From Cloeon dipterum (Eukaryota; Arthropoda; Insecta; Ephemeroptera; Baetidae), in contig NC_088789.1 in assembly GCF_949628265.1 (NCBI RefSeq), positions 20,825,883-20,889,882 on the forward strand: a stretch of DNA of 64,000 nucleotides. Direction: 5' to 3'. The translations under genes were made by a program, and so were the position numbers. Below, in pieces: positions 24,633 through 35,300 of this stretch. Every line of letters begins with the position of its first letter. The first letter of the stretch is position 1. Below the pieces are notes generated by a model. The model saw nothing but the letters and a program-made list of their open reading frames with translations. It did no database searches and was not told the origin of the DNA.

Positions 24633-27033
24633 ATGTTCCCTTTGACGACGAGGACCTCGCTGGCGGCCCGTCTGATTGCTCTGGTGCTGCTATTGGCCAA
24701 CAGGGTCGGAGGTCTGCAAATTGTCAATAGCGCCAATGAGGAAGTGTTTGCGGACCACTTGACCACGTTTACAAACGCCAATGATGATTACGTCGACATA
24801 GACCCAGTAAATAATTGCTATGATTTATTACTTATTGATTTCACATTGAAAATTTAAACCGGCAGTTATAATAAATTAAATTAATTTATGCAAATTCTGA
24901 AAAGTAAAGCCAAATATTTTTAGATAATTTTTTTAGATATTCTAACTCCAAATAAATTCACATTTTTTTTCTTTTTAAATTGTTAATGATAATTTTTTTC
25001 AATTTTTCAGGCAATGATGATAGCCAGGGCGGGTTACCCTGCTGAATCTCACATTGTGCCAACAGAGGACGGCTACCTTTTAACCGTTCACAGAATACCG
25101 CCACATAAAAATGGTCCAGGACATAAACACCCGGTGCTTCTGCAGCATGGACTCGTCTCCTCCTCCGCTGATTGGTTAACTCTCGGCCCTGGAAAGGCTT
25201 TAGGTTTTATTTTTAATTTTTAATATGCAGCCAGATTTTTACTTTATGTCGCAGCTTATGTGCTGGCGGACGAGGGATACGATGTTTGGATGGGAAACAT
25301 TCGCGGAAACACATATTCAAGAGTGCATTTTAATCTCTCAACGTCAGATCCCAAGTTTTGGGACTTCTCGTAATGAAATTAAATTTTTAACATTAGCAAA
25401 ACCTCAAAGCATTTTTCAGTTTTCATGAAATGGGTTATTACGACGTGCCAGCGATGACGTCCTTCATTCTCAAAAAGTCGGGCCAGGCCCAGTTGAGTTA
25501 CGTGGGCCACTCGATGGGCACCACCATGTTCTGGGTTTTCTGTTCGTCGAGACCTGAGCTGCAGCACAGGATCCGCCAAATGCACGCGCTCGCCCCTGTC
25601 GCCTTCTTGACCCGCATGAAGAGCCCGCTGAGAACCATGGCGCCTTTCGAAAGAGAGCTTCAAGTGAGGAAATTTCCGCGTGTTCATCAGTTTTGATCAT
25701 TTTTTTTTGCATCATTTTATAAGATCTCCTTGGCTCTTATTGGGGAGCATGAGTTTTTGCGACACGGCGCAATCACCGGATACTTGGAGGAGGAATTTCT
25801 CAAGATCAACCACATTGGCACCAAAGGAGCAGAGTACCTGTTTTACTTCATTTGCGGCTACGATCCTGGTCAATTCAATAAGGTGAAATATTGTAGCCAA
25901 ACAATAGAAAGTAGTCCAGCGATTTGCTTTGTTATACGATCCAATTGTCCAGGAATTGAATTTATCGAGCAAGCATGTCGATTTTACTGCGCCAGACCCG
26001 AGTAAAGGTAACCCACCCGTTTCGCGTGATTAATAATCCTGCTCTTGTTCCCATTCGCAGACTTTGCTGCCCTTGATTCTGGGGCACACGCCGGCCGGTG
26101 CGTCAACGCAGACTGTGCTGCACTTCCTGCAGGAGGTCAACTCTGGCAAATTCAGGCAGTACGACGAAGGGAATGCGGCCGGCAACAGGCGCAAGTACGG
26201 AACGCCCGAGCCACCTGAGTACGACCTGAGCAAGATCGAGGTGCCCGTCTACATGCACTTCAGCCTCAACGACTATCTCGCGGCGAAAGAGGTCATAAAA
26301 CTCCTTTTACGAATGTGCTATTAAATTCAGATTTCTTTATAAATTAGGACGTGATGGAGCTGATCAGTAAGCTGAGGAACGGATCCGCCACTGCAATGCA
26401 GATTCCCTTGAACACATTCAACCACCTCGATTTCATGTGGGGTAAAGACGCCAGGAAGCTGGTCTACGACCCTTTGATCACTGCCCTGAAGAACGGATCG
26501 CACAAGGTCAAGGACAAGCTGAGCAAGGAAGAATTGAGCAATGACCTTGCGTCGCTGTCCGCAAAAATGTCCGAGGGGAAAAATTTTCTTGTCACAAGCT
26601 ACAGAGAACACGCTAAGCCAACAATTGACCAGCATGTCAATCTGTTAATGCAGGTAGAATTTAAAATAGAACGAGTGACTAAATAAAATTAAACCAATCA
26701 ATTTGTTCTTTAAAGCTCAATGAGCGTCGTGTGAGTGCTGAACTGGCGCAACACTGGGGCCCAAACCTTCTTGGCTTTCTAGAAAAGCTGGAGAAGCGTG
26801 TGAAACTAATGGAGAAGGACTCAGAAGCGAAGATCGCCGCTTTAGGAGCGGAGGAGCAGGAGTGGTACCGGTTGGCCCTAAGCAAGGCCAAGCTGTACCC
26901 TGATCTACTGGTGACCAAGTCAGCACCTTACCTGAGCAGGATGCTCTCCACCCTTTCGCAGAAGGTGAATGAAACTGCTGCTCAGGCCAAACAAGCACCT
27001 CCAGCTGCTGTCGAGGGAAAGGACTTAAAGTGA
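24633..27033 (+). CDS. Lipase 3-like acid lipase, gene 3, with long C-terminal helical extension (579 aa)
   Basis: Exons are 24633-24806, 25011-25203, 25255-25369, 25420-25663, 25724-25882, 26061-26291, 26348-26653 and 26716-27033, summing to 1740 nt. A signal peptide (about 27 residues, rich in Leu/Ala) precedes the hydrolase domain. The nucleophile is in GHSMG near residue 192, the acid is Asp in FSLNDY, and the base is His in FNHLDFMW. A His/Gly-rich insert ([11 protein letters not shown]) precedes LLQHGLV. After the normal lipase end at about residue 420, some 165 extra residues follow, rich in Lys/Glu/Leu/Ala and apparently helical, occupying the rest of exon 7 and all of exon 8. The donor after exon 6 (GAG|GTCATA) is weak. 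AATAAA lies at 27096. Confidence 0.9.
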
Positions 27034-27496
27034 ATTGTTTTGCAGAATATAGGCTAAGAGTGTTGATAGAAATGGTCAATTTTTTATATTTGGTTAATAA
27101 ATCTGAAGCAACCATGTTTGCATTGAAATTTTCGGATTTAATTTGCTCATTTGCATTCTGTATGCATAAATTTTTAGGACCAGTGTGCCGATTTATTTCT
27201 TTGAAAATTTTCTGCAGTGTCTTTATACTTGGCATTTCTTACACAGCATCTATAATTATTTTTATACATGACTGTTGACTGTTATCAAGAGTAAAAACAA
27301 TACAATTCAATGCATCAGCCGAGGTTGACGTCACTGTGATGCTGCACTTCCTCTCTATTTTATCACACTATCCAGCACATGGGGACCGCAGTTTGTGTGT
27401 GTCGCGTGACGGTATCACCATCGTACGACACTGATATGTTGAAATCTAGGCACAGAAAATTTTTCAAAACATTTTTAAATTTCCCTTAAGAAGAAA
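27034..27496. other. Spacer between lipase 3 and the galactosyltransferase gene
   Basis: Contains the lipase 3 3' UTR and polyadenylation signal, then about 400 bases without a recognisable feature. The galactosyltransferase promoter should lie here, but no TATA box stands out. Confidence 0.5.
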
Positions 27497-28863
27497 ATGA
27501 TGAGGAAAACGTTTTGGAGGCTCGATTGTCAGCTACTCTTGGCGTTCACAGTTGGTGCGATATCTGGCTTTCTATTATACGCTGATTTTGCTATCGCGCA
27601 GCATCAAGTGACTCATTAGTAATGTGACGCACTATAGGGCAAAAAGTTTACATTTTCATCACGAACCGCAATGATTTTACAGTAAGCACACGCAAGTTGG
27701 AAAAGGCATTGGAGAGATGAAACAGGACAAAACTTTATTATTACGCAAATTACAAAAAATAAAATCAGCAGGTCTAAAATTCATAGTTTTTTCTTTTTTA
27801 CTTAATTGATTTTTAAAATAGAATTCAAAATTCTCGAGCAGAGGCTGCGTAGACAACAGCGTTTAATTTGCTGGATAATGACGCACTCGAGGAATCACGC
27901 GAGTAAAGCACAAACAGTGAGAGCCACGTGGGGTCGCTTTTGTGACGTCACCCTATTTGTGAGCGATGAACTTGACGGTAGAGCTGAGGTTATCTAAATA
28001 TGACATAAAAATCCAACGATTTTGTAAACAGAAAAATTATTTCCGATGATCAAAGTAGAGGCTCCGCAAGGCAGGGACAGTCTCTGGCACAAGGTACGCA
28101 CCGCGTTCAAATTCATCCATTCAAATTTTTCGGGAAAATATGACTGGGTGATGAAAGCTGACGACGACACGTAATTCCTGACATTTAATTCCTCATTCAC
28201 CCAATGACTAACTTTAATTCAGATTCGTAAACGTCCAGTCGCTGCGGGAGCACTTGGCCTCGTTCAACCCTTCGCACGCCTTGTACTTCGGAGAGCCGCT
28301 GGTCAGCGGCTATTTCGGCGATGATTCTGAATACATGGGAGGAGGAGGAGGCTACGTCCTCAGCAGGGAGACCGTCGACCGGTTCGTTAAGTTGTTGAAT
28401 GATTCACGAACTGACGACGAGATCGGCTGTGACCGGCATGCAGCCACTTCAGGAGAAGATCCATACATTGGCAAGAGCATTTTTTTTTTAAATAAATGTA
28501 TTTTTAAATTCTCCTCAGGTCGTTGTCTCCATTTGCTGAATGTGACGGGCGTGGACAGTCGTGACCGGACAGGGCTGAACAGATTTGCGCAGCACCCTGG
28601 GCCTACGAGAGGGGAAATTTGGTCCAATACGAATTTCTGGTATTGGCAATTTCAGAAGTATTCGTCCACAACTAAAGTCTGCTATGTCGTGTCATTAGAT
28701 CACTTAAATTTTATATTTTTCTAAGCAGGAATCCAATGTTGGCTGCTGCTCAAGCGCATACATCTCTTATCACTACGTATCGCCAGCCATGATGCACCAG
28801 TTCCAATATCTCACTTTTAAAGTTAACCCTTTTGATACCAGTTATGTTGTGCGTAAAGCCTAA
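27497..28863 (+). CDS. C1GalT: Core 1 beta-1,3-galactosyltransferase (C1GALT1-like), complete (348 aa)
   Basis: Exons are 27497-27618, 27683-27771, 27822-27977, 28032-28170, 28223-28470, 28519-28676 and 28729-28863, summing to 1047 nt. It is a type II Golgi enzyme: a short basic N-terminus, one membrane anchor (LLLAFTVGAISGFLLYADF), a Lys-rich stem, then a GT31 catalytic domain beginning RLICWIMT. VKADDDT-type metal-binding aspartates are at 166-168 (WVMKADDDTFV), followed by GGGGGYVLSRE, the EDPYIGRCL motif, and a C-terminal CC pair (VGCCSSAYISYHYV). The family transfers Gal from UDP-Gal to GalNAc-Ser/Thr, making the core 1 T antigen of mucin-type O-glycans. The intron 28471-28518 is only 48 nt and uses a GC-AG pair. 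Insects often carry several paralogues, so exact orthology is open. AATAAA lies near 28906. Confidence 0.93.
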
Positions 28864-29289
28864 TCTTAAATTTTAATTAAGAAATTAGGGTGAACATTTT
28901 GTAAAATAAACCGATACTCAAATAGAAAAAAAAAATCAATTTTTATTTTCAAAAGATTACAGTTACAATTTTAAAATCATTTATTGATAAATATGTGCGA
29001 TAACTTCTCAGCGCTCCAATTAAATCCAATTATAATTATCATATGAATAACGTTATCTATCTTAACATTATCTTAAAATAATCTAATAAAAACTGTGTGG
29101 TTCAGCCACACACATAACAATGACTATTACTTGTGCTGCTCTTGATGGAGGAAGACGCTGTAAGCCCAGAGCTAAAATCATGCAAAATCAAAACTTTATT
29201 CAATTTAAACTTTTACCTACTCCAATCCTAATATCCCACAGCCGTTACTAAAAAATAATTGTATAAAAAGGAGTTTTTTTTTATACAAT

Positions 29290-31106
29290 TTAATGTTGCA
29301 CCTCGCAAATAATGGTGTTCATGAAGTCGCACGCCGAGTTCTCCAGCGTTGTTACCGCCGTGTTGTTGACGTAGTTGACGTTCAAACTGACGCACGGGGC
29401 GCCGTTGGTGCTGGCATTGTAAGCGACAGGAAAGCCAGGTGACCAAAGCGTCGCGTTTACTTCAGTCCAGGGGTTTGTGCACCACACATATGAGCCGTTG
29501 CAGTTGCGCTGTCTTGCACTGGTCCACACATACCACGACATGCTCCCCATGCCTAAGTAAATTGAGGCTTTTATAACAGCTCTAATAGAGGCTGAAATTT
29601 ACTTTTCAGCATGCTGGAAATGCAGGTAAATTTATCGGGTGTGTCGATGGAGAGCACATTCATTTTCAATAAACAGCAAACTCTGAAGGCACTCTCGTAG
29701 TTACCCTGGAAACCGCAGTTGATTTAATTTTCCAATGTAAATACTATCAAATTAATTACCGATGCCGAGCCACTGATGATTTTGTAAGCTTTGTTGCAAG
29801 TTTCTCCATTTGTAAAGACCATTCTTCTAGGAATTTCTATGAAATCACAATTTTTTATGAAAGAAAAATCAATTATAATAGAATCTTACGATTTCCATTT
29901 AAAACACTCGATACTTGCACTTCCTAGTATTCAAAGCGAGTTAATGAAAAGAAATTAAAGATCCGAAAATGTATTTCTCACGCTTGAACTTGGTTGAGGA
30001 TTGGATTGAGAACAATTGATTGCCAAGCACATGTCAGTAGAGCAATTGGGAGCTACGGAATATTTGAGAACTATACTACAAAACAAAATCAGCTTTGTAA
30101 AGCATATTTATTCTATTTGTTAAGTCGTTTAAAAATTATTAGTTTTGTTCCTATGACTTCTTGATTAGCCACATTAATTAAATGCGAGAAATTATTTTTA
30201 ATCTTACCAGGTGTTGTAGTGGTTGAAAAAGTGGTAGTTGTTGTGCTTGCTGTTGAGGTTGTTGAACTTGCAGTGGAGGCGGTGGTCGAGCTAGTTGATG
30301 TGGACGCTGTTGTTGTTGTCGAGATTGTGCCGTTTACTGTGGTGAACGTGGTTGTGGTCAGCGTGGTTTCTTTTGTTGTTGAGTTGGGGTGGATTGTTGT
30401 CGAGTTATGGTTCCCAGTGGTCGAGTTTGTGTGCAGAGTTGTTGCATTCGGATTAATGGTTGAGGCGTTCGCGTCGATGGTGGTGGTCTCCACGGTCGTT
30501 TCTTCAGAAGAGACGGAGGTTTCTTCTGAAACTGTTGTTTCTCCTCCAACAGTAGTATCCTCGCTGGCCGTCGTTTCTTCGCCAGGGGATGAGGTCTCTC
30601 CGTCTTCGTACTCACTTGGAGTGGTCTAGATTTGTTTGTATATTTTCGTGGAATTTTTTTTTATTTCTATTTCTCACAGTTCTCTTCTTTTTTATTTTGA
30701 TTATGATTTTCCGCCGTCTAGGGACGTTCGTGCAGGATTCCATCCCGCAACACCTGATTATTATAGCCCGTCGGTCTTTTATGTATTGTCTTTCCATCAG
30801 AGCTCTTCCCATCGTCATTCGGGCTTTATTTTATTTTTAAATAAATAATATTCAACTCCCAATATTGTGAATTGAACCTTTTCTCGATAGAATGCTGGCA
30901 TTTAAATTCTCCTGAGGTGCTATACTCACAACTAAATTTGTGTCTGATTGCTTCTGTGCGATGTCGCTCTCACAAAAAGTAAAAAATACAAGCTGTTTTC
31001 AATATCAAAAATTAGATTAGTTGCTGGCTCAAACTGAAATTTTTACCACTGTTGCTACTAAAACAGTCGAGATTACAATCGATCTATTAACGCATCCCAT
31101 TTTCAT
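29290..31106 (-). CDS. Secreted C-type lectin with Thr-rich mucin-like stalk (347 aa)
   Basis: Exons in transcript order are 31106-31047, 30625-30208, 30070-29982, 29923-29890, 29836-29760, 29705-29603 and 29552-29290 (TAA), summing to 1044 nt. Exon 1 encodes a signal peptide (MKMGCVNRSIVISTVLVATV). Exon 2 encodes about 139 residues dominated by Thr, Ser, Glu and Asn, with NxT sequons such as INPNATTLHTNSTT and poly-Thr runs; it should be heavily O- and N-glycosylated. After a small Cys-containing linker comes a C-type lectin-like domain with SWYVWTSARQ, the W in PWTEVNATLW, and cysteines including CVSLNV, CDFMN and the terminal IICEVQH. I see no EPN/QPD calcium motif, so sugar binding may be non-canonical or absent. 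Likely role is immune recognition or gut/haemolymph adhesion. Exons 4-5 are the least certain joins. AATAAA is at 29204-29199. Confidence 0.8.
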
Positions 31107-32344
31107 CTCTTGTAATCATAGTTTTTACTCTCTGGCTGCCATAACTCAATTGCTCTTTCCCAATCGACGGCGCAGTGCTGCACGCAGAGCTGAAGGCCGT
31201 TGTCAAAGCAGGACACAGACAGGAAGCGCAGGCTGCGTGATGGGTCTCAGTTGTCCTGTTTCGCATATTGTATTCGATCGGGCACGGCAACTAAAACTTG
31301 CGCATCGCCATGGAAAATGTTTTCAATAAATCTAACTAAGTAATAAAATCCAAAATCAATTGCCTAATGAATTTTGACAGAAAAATTGAAAAAAATATCT
31401 TAAAAGTTTAAAGCAAAGTATGATTAAATGCTAGAATATAAGAGGGGATGAACATGATGTATTGCAGAAGGTATTGAAAAGATAGTCCTCGACACATTTA
31501 GTTTTGCAACAAATTTATTATCAAGAAGCAGAATTCAATCTTTCGTAACGATTGTGTAACAATACGAAATTATTATTCTTTCCCTAAGCGGCGTGTTATT
31601 TCTCCAGTCACAAGAACGAGATATTTTTGTCATTTTCAACATTTTGTTTTTTGAGTCTCAAGCTCGCTCCTCGTCGAAACCTGCTTTGGCACTCGGCGCG
31701 CTAGCACACATGGATTCTCTTTTTTTATTTACATATTGTATACAACATTTTATGTCTTTCGCGTGAAATGTTTAACTGGAACTGTGTGTGTCGTGTTATT
31801 TTTTAATATCACTAATTTCATCCCCGAAAAAGGAAGATGTGGCTTTTAACACTATCAACATTGATTTCCTCTCACAAATCCACAGCTTCGCTAAATGTAC
31901 ACACGAAATTTAATTTAACGTTTGAGTGTATAGTAAATTAAATGTGTAAAAACTAATAAAAAATCGCAATTTTCGCAACAAGTTAAAGCGGCTCCGATTA
32001 TCTAAACAAGCTGAAATGCAATTTGCACGTCGACAACATTCATTCACTCTTTATTAAAACGGCAAAGGCCAAAAAGAGAGTTTGGAAAACACCGAAACTG
32101 GCAAAACTCACAGAGAGATGTCCAGCAAAACATTGGCACCTGCTCCATTTACCTGCCGGACGCAAGAATTTAAAACTACCTTCTAAAATATCCGCTATGC
32201 ACGAGAGCAGCTCATAAAAAATGTAAGAAAAACACGTGTGAGTTTGGGTGGTGTTTCAATTTCCGCATGCTAGGCTTCATCTTAGTCCGTTTTGTTCGTT
32301 TGTAGCACCAAATTTCGCTTCTTGTCAGTGGCGAGAGACGATTC
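31107..32344. other. Spacer and 3' UTR region between lectin and disordered-protein gene
   Basis: Contains the lectin 5' flank and the 3' UTR of the minus-strand gene ending at 32345; a minus-strand AATAAA lies at 32055-32050 and another at 31729-31724. No other coding exon was recognised. Confidence 0.5.
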
Positions 32345-35300
32345 CTAGGTTTCCTGCTCGATTATGGAGCTGGTTAACGAGATCGGTGAGGCTGTGGTCG
32401 TGTTCAGGCTGCTGCGTCGTCGCTTCAGCTGCTTCCAGAATCGCCGGTCGAGCTTTTCATCCTAGAAAAATATGAATACTTCCATCACTTTTGGGGTTTT
32501 GCACAAAATTTTAAGCCATTATCTAGCAAAAAGTACCCAGCATCGAAAAATTTGGAACGAGTGTTCACAGTTTTACTCAGAGAATCGACTACGATTGCTT
32601 AAAGTAAAGCTATATGCAGCAAAATTGTGAAAAATCTTTTTTCTTTACTTGAAATACTCTCTGTGAAAGAATTTAAAATTTACCATTTTTCTGTTTAAAT
32701 TTGTGAGAAATTCAGCTGCAAAGTTAGCATGCTACTCGAGTGGCTCCTTATTGAAAATTGTGATTAATTTCGCCAATAATATAGAGAAAATAAATTCATA
32801 ATTCGCACACCGTTGGGATAGATCGTGAAGAGGTGAATCGAAATCAAGTAACAAATAGCGAACACACCATTTAACTTCGCAAGAAATTTGGGTAATTCTG
32901 AAATATAGCTCTTGCTCTGTCCTGATTTCACTATTGCAAAATTTTGCCTAATTTCACAAACAATAAACTCAATGAACTACTTTCTATAGTCAACAATGCA
33001 AAATGTTCTTAAATTTCGGCCAATAAAAATCTAATTTAAATATGTATAGACCCGTACATCTCCACTTCAGTTATCAAAAATATATTTTTATTGGAAAATG
33101 CTAATAATTTAATTTGTATAAGCATTTGCACAAGTTATATCAACTCTTTTTTTTAACCTTTATTCACTTTATTTGCGTTACTCTTCCTTAATTATTCACA
33201 TCCTGTATTGTTTTTGTTATTCGGATATTGAAACTCTACAGATGAAAAACATAACGAAGATGAAGGTAACAGTATATTAAGTAACATCAATTGTTGGTCA
33301 CAGGATTATATTTAAAAGAAATTTAAATTTTATTTTAACGTATATAAATATATGAGTGCAAAATTCTACAAAAAGAAATGTTATACTAAGAAACTTATTA
33401 AATAAATTACAAATATTATATAACATAACAAAATAATTGTTTAAAAAATATTAAGTTCTCAGTGAGATTAACAAGTAAGAAAAAATGTCATACTGTGTTC
33501 TTTTAGTAAATATTATGGCTAAATAAGTTTTTGATTATCAATTTCCTTGAATGCATAAAAGTCTAATAGCAATTAGGTAATGATAGTTCGATTCGAACAA
33601 CCTCCCAATTAGACTTGAGTGAAATAAATTATTAAACATTTATAATCTAAATGCAAACTTTAGCAGTCTAAATCTGACAACACGGCTCTAGCGACGGCAA
33701 CAATAATAATTTAACTACGCACTCCCATCTTTATTTACCTTCACAGTGATTTTAAAGCCAACTCGAATATTTTTCTTTCAGCCCTGACGACTGCAAGATG
33801 TGTAAAACCAAATTATAAATCGTGTTAAAACCTCGAGACGCATGTGCGAAACTCACCAGGAAATCCAGAGGCACCGTCTCCTTCACGGGAGACTTGTTGG
33901 GGCCGTTGTTGTTGTTATTGTTGTTGGCTGCGACGGCGGTGTTGGCGCCGGCGTTGTTAGAGAAGAGCCTCAGCAACCCCCCGCTCTTGTTTTCTTCAGA
34001 ACGACTGCCCCCGAGGATTCCGCCCAGGGGGCGAAGCCTGAAACGGTGAGAGACGCATTTTAGTTTCGAAAGGCCGGGGACGCCGGTGCGGCTATTTACA
34101 GCTTTGACGTCTGGCTGCGCTCCTGGCGGGGAGACTCGACCCCTGGAAAGTCCCTGCGACGACTGCTCGCCAGCTTCAGCCGCCGAAGTAAGCCAGAGGA
34201 GCCGCTCATTCCTGGCCCGTTCGTAGCGACTCCGCAGCCGCTCGGCGGCTGTTTGCCCTGATGGTGCGGCCCAAATTTAATGTGTGGAACGACAACTACT
34301 TTTCCGATCAATACACACACACGCACATTTATTTGTAATCTACGCACAAAAACTACCAAGAGACGTGTGTTATTCTAGAGAGAAATGCGGCTATATGCAA
34401 CCTGCTACACGAGTATGACGAAATAGTTGCATACCTCTGAATTTGCAAAATTCGGGGCATACGTGGTTGCAATATCGAAACACCTGGTTTTGGGTATGCT
34501 CAGATGCTGTGTTTTATTCGCTAAAAAACTTTCCAGATGCTTGCGGTTAACATCACTTCTTATTTATCAAAAACAAAACATCGACTATTTTTGGCACTTC
34601 TTCTTCGTCAGCAAACGAAATGCAATCACAATTTTAGATCACACACCGAATTCCGAAAGTAAAACTATATTAATTTATAACAAATAATGAAAAAAAATTT
34701 TGCTCACGGTGAAAATGCATCGAATTCGCAAAAAGAACGAAGGAGAACGAGAAAGGAAACGAGAAGCAAGAGGCAAAGACCGCAAGTCGGGCGTCCTACC
34801 TGCGGACAGTGGATTGGCGAGCCAGTGTCAGGAAACGCGTCCGCCCAGCTTCCCTGTCCAGGCTTGACGAGGCAGCCACGCCGGGGCGGGGGCGGTGCCT
34901 ACAAGTCCCACCAACACAGCGCACAACGCATTATATGCATGACTGACCGTCTAACCGACTAGACTTGCAATCTAGCTCTATACTTTCTTTACACAAGAAG
35001 GCCGCCCCTAGCAGCAGAAATCAACGTCAAATACGACTAATTATGAAAATGGAACCAAATATAATGGAAAAGCATGTTGGACCAAAATCAGGAAATTTTT
35101 AATTTATGTAACACCCCCCAAATTTATGTCAGTAAAATGAAACTTAAAAAAACGTGCAAAATATATTTTTGTCTCCCTTAGTTGCCTTTAGGTTGAATTT
35201 TGGGTAGATTGAAATTTAAAATTAGTTGTGATTGATAATTTTAGATGGATTTAGATTCTCAGTTTGCTCTGTTTGCATTTTTTTCCTAGCAATTCTCCAA

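Noticed and set aside
30219-30629. Val-rich plus-strand ORF of 136 codons
   Set aside because: It is the complement of the Thr-rich lectin stalk (ACN codons read as valine codons in reverse).
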